64,000 nt of DNA from Hyphomicrobium_A sp965243865 (GTDB taxonomy: Bacteria; Pseudomonadota; Alphaproteobacteria; Rhizobiales; Hyphomicrobiaceae). Position numbers and translations under genes: made by a program. Shown here piece after piece: positions 25,083-33,782 of the stretch. The notes beneath the pieces were generated by a model. The model was not told where the DNA came from and made no database searches. It worked only from the letters and a program-made list of their open reading frames with translations. Position 1 is the first letter of the stretch; every line of letters begins with the position of its first letter. The stretch is taken from the NCBI RefSeq assembly GCF_965243865.1, contig NZ_OZ251603.1:2914001-2978000 (forward strand), given 5' to 3'.

Positions 25083-26167
25083 CGAATGGGCAGAACGACA
25101 GCGGCGAGGACACGCAGCACCACGAGTTGGTCATCATCCGCCGCCGCGGCAACGGGGACGACGCACCGCATCACGGCGGCGTTTGGAAGATCGCCCACGC
25201 CGACTTCATGACGGCACTCATGGCGTTCTTCATGGTCATGTGGCTGATCAATGCCACCGATGACAAGACGATCACTGGCGTCGCGAACTACTTCAACCCG
25301 GTGCGTCTCAACGATTCCACCGCCCGACCGAAGGGCATATTCGCCGTCGAGCCCGGCAGCGAGAACGGCGACGGCGACAAGGCCGCCCCCGATTCCTCAT
25401 CGAAGCACAAAGGCAGCAAGTCGGAGAAGAAATCCGAGAACGGCGCTGCCAAAGATGCCGAGCTGTTCAGCGAGCCCTATGCAGCGCTCGACAAGCTCGC
25501 CGCCGAAGCTGGGAAAGAGGCTGCTAAAGGCGGCACCGGTATTGCACCCCGTCACGCTGGCGAGGCGTTCCGTGATCCCTTCGATCCGGACTCTCGTTTC
25601 GAGACGCCGCAGGGCGCAGCGCACGATGGGGCTGCCGGGGCAGGCGGCTCAGCATCGCAGCCGCAAGGCCTCGAGGCCCAGATCGCCCAACGCGTTGATA
25701 TGAAGGATGCGCCTGAAGATCTGCGTAATCCTATTGAGCAGGCGATCGAGCAGGCGGGCCTGTCACCGATCCCCGGCATCGATGTCCGTCGTACCGACGA
25801 AGGCGTCTTGATTTCCATAACCGACCAGCCTGACTTCGAGATGTTCGGCATCGCATCAGCCGAGCCACAGCCCGAACTGGTGGTGCTGCTGGAGAAGATC
25901 GGCAAGACCCTCGTCGATCGTCCCGAGCAAATCGTCATTCGCGGTCACACCGACGGCAGGCCGTTCCGCCCCGGCGGCTACGACAACTGGCGGCTTTCCA
26001 CCGCCAGAGCGCAGATGGCGTATTACATGCTGATGCGATCCGGCATCTCGGAAAGCCGCATCAATCGCATCGAGGGACACGCCGATCACCAGCTCAAGGA
26101 CAGCGACAATCCGCTTGCAGCTGAGAACCGTCGCATCGAGATCCTGCTCGCAAAGGACAAGTCTTGA
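25079..26167 (+). CDS. motB: MotB, stator peptidoglycan-anchor protein
   Basis: MotB anchors the stator to peptidoglycan. The single membrane helix (HADFMTALMAFFMVMWLI) holds the proton-binding aspartate at about residue 42. A long, low-complexity periplasmic linker leads to the OmpA-like domain with GHTDGRPFRPGGYDNWRLS. The ATG at 25079 overlaps the preceding stop; an in-frame ATG 30 bases earlier lies within fliH. At 362 residues it is longer than enteric MotB because of the linker. Confidence 0.95.
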   Translation: MTNGQNDSGEDTQHHELVIIRRRGNGDDAPHHGGVWKIAHADFMTALMAFFMVMWLINATDDKTITGVANYFNPVRLNDSTARPKGIFAVEPGSENGDGDKAAPDSSSKHKGSKSEKKSENGAAKDAELFSEPYAALDKLAAEAGKEAAKGGTGIAPRHAGEAFRDPFDPDSRFETPQGAAHDGAAGAGGSASQPQGLEAQIAQRVDMKDAPEDLRNPIEQAIEQAGLSPIPGIDVRRTDEGVLISITDQPDFEMFGIASAEPQPELVVLLEKIGKTLVDRPEQIVIRGHTDGRPFRPGGYDNWRLSTARAQMAYYMLMRSGISESRINRIEGHADHQLKDSDNPLAAENRRIEILLAKDKS

Positions 26168-27342
26168 TGCGGGCTGCGCTCTGCTCAGTTCTGCTGCTCG
26201 TTGGTGTGCTGCCGCTCGCCCCTGCGGTGGCCGCGCAAGAGCACGGGCAGCAGCCCTATGAGCTCGTCCGCGAGTTACAGAAATATCAGGACGACGCAGC
26301 GCTCAAAGGCACGCGAGCGCGCAAGGAGCAGAGCGAACGCATCGCCAGGGTCGCCATGCAGTTGACCCAGTTCGGGCCTCAGGCATGGACCGACCCGCGC
26401 AACGTCCGCGCCGCCGTGATCTATGTACTGAGCGGAGGTGACCCACGCATTCTCCGCAACCTGACAGCGTCGGGCAAGGAGCTCGGCATCGATGAGCGGC
26501 TGGTCAAAGGAGCGCTGGCATATAGCGAGCGCCGCGACGCCGAAGCCGCCGAGCAGTTCGAGGGCATCGACGTTGAAGCCCTCGACCGCACCGTCGGTGG
26601 CCATGTTGCCCTTGTCCGGGCCCTGCTGGTCATAAAGGACGACCAGGCCAAGGCGGCGAGCCTGCTCGACAGGGCGCGGGTGATTTCTCCTGGAACGATT
26701 GTCGAGGAATCGGCCCTGCGTCGTGAGACGATCCTCATTGCCAAGATGGGCCAGCTCGACAGGTTCGATGCGCTGTCCGCGCAGTATCTTCGCCGCTTCG
26801 GCTCGTCTATCTTCGTTGGGACGTTCGCGCGCCAGTTCGCGCAGGAGATCGTCGCCCACAAGTATGCAGACGATGAGAAGCGGCTCGCAAAGCTCGACGC
26901 CGCACTGCGAGAGCTACCCGACGTCCCACGCATCGAGGCCTCTCTAGCCATTGCCGAGGAAGCGATCGCGATTGCAAATGTGGAGCTGGTGCGCTTTGCA
27001 GGCCGCATCGCCGCTATCGACCCCAAGCAGTACCCGCAAGAGGCGACGCGAATGCGCCTGTTCGAGGCCGCCGCGCTCATTGTAACCGATAATTTCGATG
27101 AGGCATCCCGAGCGCTTTGGAGCATCGATAGGTCCAAGCTTGGCGCCCACGAGGAGGCGCTCCTCGACGCCGCGCTCGATGTGGCGAAGGACATCTCACG
27201 GGCCCCATCTCTTGCGCAAGCGGCAGCCGTCGCAGAAGCCAACGACAAGCCAGCCGACGCCGACAACGCGCCGCCGGTCGTCAGCAGTGCGCAGCAAGCC
27301 ATCGCTCGTGTCGATCAGCTCTTGAATGAGGGTGCCCAATGA
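26167..27342 (+). CDS. motC: MotC, periplasmic motility protein
   Basis: MotC is a periplasmic protein required for motility in S. meliloti, where it is thought to act on MotB. The 391-residue product has a signal peptide (cleavage likely after VAAQ, about residue 24) and an all-helical body of repeat-like helices. The order motB-motC-fliK matches the rhizobial arrangement. Its ATG shares a base with the motB stop. Confidence 0.88.
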   Translation: MRAALCSVLLLVGVLPLAPAVAAQEHGQQPYELVRELQKYQDDAALKGTRARKEQSERIARVAMQLTQFGPQAWTDPRNVRAAVIYVLSGGDPRILRNLTASGKELGIDERLVKGALAYSERRDAEAAEQFEGIDVEALDRTVGGHVALVRALLVIKDDQAKAASLLDRARVISPGTIVEESALRRETILIAKMGQLDRFDALSAQYLRRFGSSIFVGTFARQFAQEIVAHKYADDEKRLAKLDAALRELPDVPRIEASLAIAEEAIAIANVELVRFAGRIAAIDPKQYPQEATRMRLFEAAALIVTDNFDEASRALWSIDRSKLGAHEEALLDAALDVAKDISRAPSLAQAAAVAEANDKPADADNAPPVVSSAQQAIARVDQLLNEGAQ

Positions 27343-28778
27343 CGACGCCAGGAAGCGTTGCCGCCCAAATCCCGGCCAGAGCCGCACCAGTTGGTGCACG
27401 CGATTCTGGTACGAAGGGTGATGCGCCAGCCGACGACGGCGACAGCGGCTTTGGCGACGTCCTGAACAAGCTCGAGCAAGGCGACGGCCGCGCCCCCAAG
27501 GACGTTGCGCCACGCCAGGCGTCGAGATCGACCGAGCGCGCCGGCGCGCGGGATCAGGACGCTGCCCAGCAGTCCGCGGGCAAAGCCGATGCGGCGGAAG
27601 CAGACTTCACCGCCGATCTCTTTGCCGAGATTGATCTCACCCTCGGCAGCGATGATACGCTGGCTGACGTCGCTGTGCCTGCGGGCCAAGCGGCGGCCGC
27701 AGACGTGCTTGGCCTCAGTGCCATCGCCGCAGCAGCACTCAATGCCCAGCAGACGCCGGTTGCCAACTCGCCCGAATCCCAGCAGCCGCAGCCGAGCCAG
27801 CCGCAGCACGCAGCAGCGCCGATCACCGCTGATGTCGCGCAAGACATCGCCAACGCCGCCGCCTCGGCCAATGATGCCGCTGCAGCATCTGACCGTCTCG
27901 ATACCGACAGGGCTCTGCCCGGTGCACAGCAGCCGTCCCCGGCTGACGTAATGGTGGAAGGTGCTGACGCAGAGCTTCCACCCGCACAGCTGGCAGCCAG
28001 CGCAGCAGCGGCGGTGCCACAGCGGAGCGAACAGCCGGGCCAGACGAAGCGCACCGCCACAAACGTTTTGCGTCAGGAAGCGCACTTCGCACCTGTCACG
28101 TCGCCGACAGCCGGGCCACAACCTCACGCCACAAATGAGGACGGCAAGCTGCCCGGACAGGGAGCCGAGCGGCTCGCCGCCGATCAATCCGCAGCGGCAC
28201 CGGCAGATGGCATCATGACATCCGCCGACGATCTATCATCGGCTATGACGCGCCCGGCGCAGCAGATCGCCGATCAGGTCGTCAGCGAGGCAGGCACAGG
28301 CCCCGAGTTCATCGAGCGCCTTACCTCGCCGGCCGATCAGACCGGCAGCAAGCCCGCGCTCAAGGTCCTCCACATTCAGTTGCAGCCGATCGACCTCGGC
28401 ACGGTGACTGTCCGCATGGAGCTGAAGGATCAGGAACTCACTGTGCATGTCGAGGCAGACCGCAGCGACACCGCCGATATGATCCGCGCCGATCAGGATA
28501 CGCTCGCAAAGCTGCTGCGCGGCGCTGGCTACAACATCGACACCGCTTCAGTGCGCATCGCCGATGCGGGCAGCTCCGGGCAGCAGGTTTCCCAGACCAG
28601 CGCCGGAACCAACCTGCAATCGCAGGCGCAGTCGCAGTCCGGCCCATCGGCGCATCAGCGCCAGGGACAAGGAGAGGGGCAGCGCGGCTCGGCCAACGGT
28701 GACACCAATCCCCAGATCAGCCGGAACGACAGCTATGAGACGACGAATACTCGCTCTAGTGGCGGCGTTTATATCTAG
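27339..28778 (+). CDS. fliK: FliK, hook-length control protein (MotD of rhizobia)
   Basis: FliK measures hook length and triggers FlhB to change substrate. Residues 1-320 are Ala/Gln/Asp/Pro-rich and disordered, as in other FliK proteins. The C-terminal domain (about residues 340-420) has the conserved IQLQPIDLGTVTVRMELKDQ and ELTVHVEADRS strands. The start overlaps motC by ATGA. In rhizobia this gene was first called motD. Confidence 0.9.
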   Translation: MTTPGSVAAQIPARAAPVGARDSGTKGDAPADDGDSGFGDVLNKLEQGDGRAPKDVAPRQASRSTERAGARDQDAAQQSAGKADAAEADFTADLFAEIDLTLGSDDTLADVAVPAGQAAAADVLGLSAIAAAALNAQQTPVANSPESQQPQPSQPQHAAAPITADVAQDIANAAASANDAAAASDRLDTDRALPGAQQPSPADVMVEGADAELPPAQLAASAAAAVPQRSEQPGQTKRTATNVLRQEAHFAPVTSPTAGPQPHATNEDGKLPGQGAERLAADQSAAAPADGIMTSADDLSSAMTRPAQQIADQVVSEAGTGPEFIERLTSPADQTGSKPALKVLHIQLQPIDLGTVTVRMELKDQELTVHVEADRSDTADMIRADQDTLAKLLRGAGYNIDTASVRIADAGSSGQQVSQTSAGTNLQSQAQSQSGPSAHQRQGQGEGQRGSANGDTNPQISRNDSYETTNTRSSGGVYI

Positions 28779-29298
28779 CGCGTCCGCGATGGCGCTCGAT
28801 AGCGGCGAGAACGTGTGCGAGCGCGAGCTCGTGCGTGCCGCCGCCATCCACAACGTCCCGCTCGGCATGCTCTATGCGATCGGCCTCTCGGAGTCCGGCC
28901 ACGGCGGCACCTTGCAGCCTTATGCTTTGAACATCGATGGCCGCGCCGCCTATGAGCCCAACAAGCCGGCGGCGCTCAGCACGTTTCGGCAGGCCAGCCG
29001 TGGCGGCGCCAAGCATATCGACGTCGGCTGCATGCAGATCAATCACCGCTACCACTCGGAGAACTTCGGTTCGCTCGAGGAAATGTTCGACCCGGCCAAG
29101 AACGTCTCTTACGCCGCGCGCTTTCTCAGCGAGCTGAAGGAGCGCGAGGGCACGTGGACGAAGGCGATAGCCCGCTACCATGCCGGGCCAAACAATTTGC
29201 CGGCCCAAAAGTCCTATGTCTGCCGCGTCATTGGCAATATGGTCGAGGCGGGCTTTGGTGAGTGGACTACGGACGCACGCAGCTACTGCGGGCGTTAG
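28735..29298 (+). CDS. Lytic transglycosylase, probably flagellum-associated
   Basis: The 187-residue product has a signal peptide (about residues 1-20) and an SLT-type lysozyme fold. The catalytic glutamate is Glu 53 in GLSESG, with the VGCMQINHRYH motif around residues 97-107 and an ARYHAGPNN turn later. Such enzymes cut peptidoglycan glycan strands. The ATG at 28735 lies inside the fliK 3' end (44-base overlap), so it belongs to the fliF-to-fliK operon. It may open the wall for rod passage, like SltF of Rhodobacter. Confidence 0.85.
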   Translation: MRRRILALVAAFISSASAMALDSGENVCERELVRAAAIHNVPLGMLYAIGLSESGHGGTLQPYALNIDGRAAYEPNKPAALSTFRQASRGGAKHIDVGCMQINHRYHSENFGSLEEMFDPAKNVSYAARFLSELKEREGTWTKAIARYHAGPNNLPAQKSYVCRVIGNMVEAGFGEWTTDARSYCGR

Positions 29299-29345
29299 CG
29301 ACAGTTGATTGCCGCGGCGGGGAAGAGCCGCGTGGGGGACGAACG

Positions 29346-29705
29346 ATGGCTGCAAACACGGGGCTGCTCGGTCCTTACCGGCTGAGCTACGACGGGATCA
29401 ACCACGCCGTTGCTCGGCGTACTGCCGGCGTTTTCGCGCTCGGCAGCACCGATCCCGGTGGCAACTTCCGCGTCAAGCACGTCGGCCGTTCCGACAGCGA
29501 CGTGCGCAGCCGTCTATGCGAATGCATCGGCTCAGATGCGCTGTTCAAAGTGGGCTTTTTCGCTTCGGCGCGCGCTGCCTTCGAAAAGGAATGCGAGTTG
29601 TTTCACGACTTCGCCCCGCCCAGCAATCGCATCCATCCAAGCCGGCCTAAGGGAACGACGTGGGAGTGCCCGCGCTGCAAGATCTACCACCACACCAAGC
29701 CTTGA
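29346..29705 (+). CDS. Small protein of unknown function, possible GIY-YIG-like fold
   Basis: The 119-residue product has VGRSDSDVRSRLCECIG after a short beta start, followed by a helix with FEKECELFHDF and an end with a zinc-ribbon half, CPRC. The V-G-R-S ... R-L spacing recalls GIY-YIG domains, but the GIY tyrosines are not clear. I do not assign a function. The ATG at 29346 follows a GA-rich stretch 45 bases after the transglycosylase. Confidence 0.6.
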   Translation: MAANTGLLGPYRLSYDGINHAVARRTAGVFALGSTDPGGNFRVKHVGRSDSDVRSRLCECIGSDALFKVGFFASARAAFEKECELFHDFAPPSNRIHPSRPKGTTWECPRCKIYHHTKP

Positions 29706-29733
29706 GCGCCGTGGACGATCGCCGCCGCTGCTA

Positions 29734-29922
29734 CTAGCGGCCGAGCAGCTTTAGCATATCGTCGAGCGCTGCCTGGTAGCCGTGATGCCAGTAGGCTTCC
29801 TCGCGCGATCCAGAATCCAGATGGCGCTGCTCCAGATTGGTTTGCACGGCCTGGCTGAGCAACCATTCGCGGATGCTGTCGCGGCGTTCTTCGATCACCG
29901 CCAGATTTCTATCGGCCGACAT
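29734..29922 (-). CDS. Small hypothetical protein
   Basis: A 62-residue, charged and helical protein with no signal peptide: a Glu/Arg-rich first helix, then an aromatic centre AYWHHGYQAALDD. It lies on the minus strand downstream of the che operon, separated from it by 137 non-coding bases. No strong ribosome-binding site is seen (GGGG about 12 bases upstream). Balanced composition makes it a plausible gene, but function is unknown. Confidence 0.5.
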   Translation of the reverse strand: MSADRNLAVIEERRDSIREWLLSQAVQTNLEQRHLDSGSREEAYWHHGYQAALDDMLKLLGR

Positions 29923-30059
29923 TGATTGACCAACCCCACTGAAGCACTGCGCGCTCTTCGGCGCGTTGGATCGATCTTAGTTCGGAGGTCTTCGCGTCCT
30001 CTCAAAGCAATAGATCGAATTGTTGCCTTTCGTGCGTTCGAAGCTTTTGCCGCACCTCA

Positions 30060-30512
30060 TCACTGACACATCCTGCGCTTCATCGCGCGATCGATCAGCA
30101 TGTTGGCGACCATCATGCGGCGCGTCGCAATCTCGCGCTCGTCCGCCAGCACGCGGTCAGGATGGTTGGCCATCGCGAACCGGCGCCGCAGACGCGCAAG
30201 CTCGGGCGATGTCATCTTGTCGGTGATGCGCAGCTCTGCCGAAATCGATTGCGGATCGGTCGCCATCGGCCGCCGCGGTGTTGGCTTGCGCGTGCTTTGC
30301 TGTTCGAGGTAGGCCTGCAGCATCACCGAGAGGTTCGACACCCGCAGCTCGCGGACAGCATCGGTAAGCACATCCAGCAGTGACGGGCCGACAGGCCTCG
30401 GCCGCGTTGTTTCGCGCCGCTGATCGCCATCGATACCGGCAGCCCGCGCCGCCTCTTCCAGTACCTGGGCAAAGCAGGGGCGCGCCTTCGCATTATTCAG
30501 AAAAACTCGCAT
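30060..30512 (-). CDS. Small J-domain-like protein at the end of the che operon
   Basis: A 150-residue protein whose C-terminal ~50 residues look like the core of a DnaJ J-domain. A helix PELARLRRRFAMAN leads into HPD (residues 117-119), then a basic helix TRRMMVANMLIDRAMKRR. The N-terminal part has no known motif. Its ATG overlaps the cheT stop by 16 bases, and the GGAGG site lies inside cheT, so translation is coupled. It may recruit DnaK to a chemotaxis or flagellar complex. Confidence 0.75.
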   Translation of the reverse strand: MRVFLNNAKARPCFAQVLEEAARAAGIDGDQRRETTRPRPVGPSLLDVLTDAVRELRVSNLSVMLQAYLEQQSTRKPTPRRPMATDPQSISAELRITDKMTSPELARLRRRFAMANHPDRVLADEREIATRRMMVANMLIDRAMKRRMCQ

Positions 30513-30871
30513 TCATCGCCTCCCGCGTTGGCCTGCCGCGGCTGGCTCGGTTGCTTCAAGCGCTCTGACAGCGCAGCGAGCAGCACCGCATCGCATGCCG
30601 ACCGCGTATCCAGCGTCCAGGCGTCAGGAGCGGTCGTTGCGATGTTGGCGAGAAACTTGGACAGCCCGGCGAGGTTCTGCGTCACATGATCGATGCCCTG
30701 CAGGACATCGAAGCACTGGGCGTCGCGCAGCGATTGCCGAACGCCCGGCAGCTCCACGATCGTGTGCAGGCGCTCAACATCGGCGGCAAGCTGATGCAAC
30801 TCTTCGCCGACGACCTCCAGCAACGCTGGAAGCGGCGTATGCGCAATGTCCGGCGCGGCAGGCTTACTCAT
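30497..30871 (-). CDS. cheT: CheT, CheZ-like chemotaxis phosphatase candidate
   Basis: This is the positional match of cheT, the last gene of the S. meliloti che operon. The 124-residue helical protein carries DHVTQ at residues 61-65, fitting the DxxxQ active motif of CheZ (Asp and Gln positions that attack CheY-phosphate). The preceding QCFDVLQGI resembles the CheZ lead-in. It ends in GGDECEFF. I chose the ATG at 30871, which has GGAAG upstream; an ATG at 30925 inside cheD is possible. Confidence 0.78.
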   Translation of the reverse strand: MSKPAAPDIAHTPLPALLEVVGEELHQLAADVERLHTIVELPGVRQSLRDAQCFDVLQGIDHVTQNLAGLSKFLANIATTAPDAWTLDTRSACDAVLLAALSERLKQPSQPRQANAGGDECEFF

Positions 30872-30902
30872 GTACGCTTCCGGTCGCAGCGCGCCCGGCC
30901 CC

Positions 30903-31433
30903 TCAGAACAGTTCGAGATCTCCATCCGGCAACGGTTTTGGCGCCGCCGCGGGTTTAGCTATGATACCCGCATCACCGATAAAGATTTGCCGTGCACGGC
31001 CGGAAACCGGCCAATATTCCAACCGCCGACCGGAGCTGCCGCCAAGGCTGCTGCTCACGATGGCGATGCCTTCATTGCGCAGGAAGCCCTCAGCGAAGGT
31101 GGCGTTCATTCCGCCGACGTCCGAGTTCTTGAAGATCGTCCGCGCCCCGCCGAAAAGCTTTGCTTCGAGCCGTGCGCGGTTGGCGCCCATCGACATCAGC
31201 CCGTTGACGAGCAGTTCCATCAGGTGCACGCCGTAACGCTCGGCATCGCGCGTCTTCAACCGCTCACCATCTCCCGGCAGCAGAAAGTGGTTCATGCCGC
31301 CGATGCGCGCCACGGGATCGCGAAGGCATGCGGAGACGCATGAGCCCAGCACCGTCGTCAGGACGAGATCGGGATCGTCCGAGACGTGGTACTGGCCTTC
31401 CATCACGTGGCGTCTGGTAAGCGTTTGCGTCAT
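30903..31433 (-). CDS. cheD: CheD, receptor glutamine deamidase
   Basis: CheD deamidates glutamines on chemoreceptors. The 176-residue product has the active cysteine in LGSC (Cys 32) and histidine in MNHFLLP (His 49), the same 17-residue spacing as in characterised CheD. The central KLFGGARTIFKNSDVGGMN segment is standard. The ATG at 31433 shares a base with the cheY2 stop; a TTG one codon earlier is less likely. The tail ends GDLELF. Confidence 0.96.
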   Translation of the reverse strand: MTQTLTRRHVMEGQYHVSDDPDLVLTTVLGSCVSACLRDPVARIGGMNHFLLPGDGERLKTRDAERYGVHLMELLVNGLMSMGANRARLEAKLFGGARTIFKNSDVGGMNATFAEGFLRNEGIAIVSSSLGGSSGRRLEYWPVSGRARQIFIGDAGIIAKPAAAPKPLPDGDLELF

Positions 31434-31822
31434 CAATTGAGCTTGCCGACAACGGCTTCGAGCGCTGTCTTGAGCGCCGGAACCGTGAATGGCTTCGTCA
31501 GGTAGTTGTTGATCCCGAACTGGATCGCCTTCTGCACCAGCTCCTTGTCGCCTTTGCCCGTCAGCATGATGAACGGCAGCTTCTGCGTCGGCGTGTGTTG
31601 ACGAATTGCGCGCAGCAGTCCGAGACCATCGAGCTTGGGCATATTGAAGTCCGAGATGACGAGATGCGTCTGCTGCGTCATCACGTGCTTCAGGCCCTGT
31701 TCGCCGTCCGAGGCGAACGAGATGTTCTTGATCCCGATTTCCTGCAGTCCATCGCGCACCAGCATGCGGCTGGTCGTCGTATCGTCAACGATGAGGATCT
31801 TCAGTTGGTCTGCGAGTGCCAT
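31433..31822 (-). CDS. cheY2: CheY-type response regulator (second copy, CheY2)
   Basis: A single-domain receiver of 129 residues. The phosphorylation site is Asp 58 (SDFNMP), with the acidic pair at residues 13-14 (VDD), a Thr in IMLTGKG and the Lys in LTKPF. By position after cheB it matches S. meliloti CheY2, the main motor-binding regulator. It shares one base with cheB and with cheD. Confidence 0.95.
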   Translation of the reverse strand: MALADQLKILIVDDTTTSRMLVRDGLQEIGIKNISFASDGEQGLKHVMTQQTHLVISDFNMPKLDGLGLLRAIRQHTPTQKLPFIMLTGKGDKELVQKAIQFGINNYLTKPFTVPALKTALEAVVGKLN

Positions 31823-32892
31823 TAGTTGTTCTCCCTCCCTTGACGACCGCGGAGATTGGTCATGACGAGAACCGCGTTTGCGATCCGATCAAGGGGCAGC
31901 TGTCGCTCCACTGCTCCGACCTCAAAAGCTGCTCTTGGCATGCCGTAGATGAGGCTGGACGCTTCGTCCTGGCCAATTGTGCGTGCGCCTGTGTCGCGCA
32001 TTTCCTTGAGACCTTGCGCGCCGTCGCGCCCCATCCCGGTGAGGATGACGCCGATCGCGTTCGATCCGACATGTCTCGCAACCGAATTGAACAGCACGTC
32101 CACCGAAGGCGAATGCCCGTTGACGGCCGGAGCGGCGCGCAGTCGGCAGCGCAAGCCGCCGGCGCTCTTCTCGACCTCGAGATGCTTCGGCCCGCCCGGC
32201 GCGATGTAGACGCGCCCGTTCTCGACCGCCATGCCGTCAGCAGCTTCGGAAACTTTCGGTGCGTTGAGCCGATCGAGCCGCGCCGCAAGGCTTGCCGTGA
32301 AATCCGGTGGCATGTGCTGCACGATCAGCATCGGCGGGCAGTTCGCGGGAAGCTGCGAGATCAGTGCCGACAGCGCTTCGACGCCGCCCGTCGACGATCC
32401 AACGGCGACGATCCGCCCGTCGGGATCATAAGCATTGACGAGTGGGCGGCGTTGCTCGCGCGGACCGGGCTCACTGGCCGCCGCCATGGCGCGCGACCGG
32501 ACACGAGCGCCAGCGGCCGCCTTCACGATGCGCGGCAGCTCGGCGAACGGCAGGGTGTCGCCCGGCGCCGGCTTCGCAATGCACTCCACGGCGCCGATCT
32601 GCATTGCTTCGATCGCCGTCTCGGTACCCTTGCCTGTGAGGTTCGAGACCATCACCACCGGCGTCGGCCGCAGCCGCACGATCTTTTCCAGGAATTCGAG
32701 GCCGTTCATGCCCGGCATTTCGACGTCGAGCGTGATGACGTCTGGGTTATGCGTCTTGATGGCATCGCGCGCGGTGAGCGGATTGCTCGCCGTGCCCACG
32801 ACCTCGATTTCCGGATCGCGCCGCAGCGCAAGCGAGATGAGACCACGCATGGTGGCGGAATCATCGACAACCAGGACACGTACAGTTGTCAT
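31822..32892 (-). CDS. cheB: CheB, receptor methylesterase
   Basis: CheB demethylates receptors and deamidates them when phosphorylated. The 356-residue product has a receiver domain with Asp 56 (TLDVEMPGMNG), a linker, and the esterase domain. The catalytic set is the Ser in GSSTGG, the His in IVQHMPP and the Asp in GMGRDGAQG. I placed the start at 32892, where the ATG overlaps the cheR stop; a longer upstream frame runs inside cheR. Confidence 0.97.
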   Translation of the reverse strand: MTTVRVLVVDDSATMRGLISLALRRDPEIEVVGTASNPLTARDAIKTHNPDVITLDVEMPGMNGLEFLEKIVRLRPTPVVMVSNLTGKGTETAIEAMQIGAVECIAKPAPGDTLPFAELPRIVKAAAGARVRSRAMAAASEPGPREQRRPLVNAYDPDGRIVAVGSSTGGVEALSALISQLPANCPPMLIVQHMPPDFTASLAARLDRLNAPKVSEAADGMAVENGRVYIAPGGPKHLEVEKSAGGLRCRLRAAPAVNGHSPSVDVLFNSVARHVGSNAIGVILTGMGRDGAQGLKEMRDTGARTIGQDEASSLIYGMPRAAFEVGAVERQLPLDRIANAVLVMTNLRGRQGRENN

Positions 32893-33782
32893 GCCGCAGC
32901 GCCCCCCCGCCGATAGGTTGTGATGGCCTCGTTGACGAATAGCGGTGCAGCGTCTCCGAACACGCGCTCCGAGTGGCCGATATAGAGCCGCCCGCCAGGC
33001 ACGAGCAGCGGTGCGAAGCGGCACCAGATATCGACCTGCGTCGCTTCTTTGAAATAGATGAGCGCGTTGCGGCAGAAGATGGCGTGGAACGGCCCGCGCA
33101 TTGGCCACGGGCCGATCAGGTTCAACTTCCGGAATGCAACGAGCCGGCGCATCTCCTCGCCGACACGCCAGCTCTTGCCGTCACGGCCATCGACGGACTT
33201 GAACCACCGCTTGCGCGCATCGACCGGGATGGAGACGGTGGCGGCATCGCTGTAGATGCCCGCCTCGCCCCTCTGCAGCACGTTTGGGTCGATGTCGCTC
33301 GCCAGCACTCTGACATTCAGCGAAGCTGCATCCGGCATGACCGACAGGATCGTCAGCGCGATCGAATAGGGCTCCTCCCCGCTCGAGCAGGCGGCCGACC
33401 AGATGCGCACAGGAGCCCCGGACCGGGCCAATGAAACGAGCGGGGGAAGCACGTGCGTCTTCAGGTGCTCGAAGTGATGCGGTTCGCGGAAGAAGCGGGT
33501 GACGTTGGTCGTCAGCGCCGCCACCATCTCCTGGCGCTCCGCCGTACCTTCCTCGCGCATCAACAGTGAGCAATAGCTTTGGAAGCTCTCCAGGTGCAGC
33601 GCGCGCAGTCGCTTCGCCAGCCGCGAATAAACGAGGCTTGCCTTCGACTCGGCAAGGTCGATACCCGCGTCATTGTAGGCGATGTCCGCGATCTGGCGGA
33701 AATCGTCCTTGGTGAGCGGAAACTCTCCCTCGATGAGCCGTTGCCCGCGTCGGCCAACAGTGCTCGCAGTGGCGGATGTCAT
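32889..33782 (-). CDS. cheR: CheR, receptor methyltransferase
   Basis: CheR uses S-adenosylmethionine to methylate receptor glutamates. The 297-residue product has an N-terminal helical domain with YSRLAKRLRALHL. The SAM domain follows, with the WSAACSSGEEPYSIA loop and LASDIDPNVL. The ATG at 33782 overlaps the cheW stop in ATGA; an upstream ATG at 33869 would lie inside cheW. Confidence 0.96.
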   Translation of the reverse strand: MTSATASTVGRRGQRLIEGEFPLTKDDFRQIADIAYNDAGIDLAESKASLVYSRLAKRLRALHLESFQSYCSLLMREEGTAERQEMVAALTTNVTRFFREPHHFEHLKTHVLPPLVSLARSGAPVRIWSAACSSGEEPYSIALTILSVMPDAASLNVRVLASDIDPNVLQRGEAGIYSDAATVSIPVDARKRWFKSVDGRDGKSWRVGEEMRRLVAFRKLNLIGPWPMRGPFHAIFCRNALIYFKEATQVDIWCRFAPLLVPGGRLYIGHSERVFGDAAPLFVNEAITTYRRGGAAA

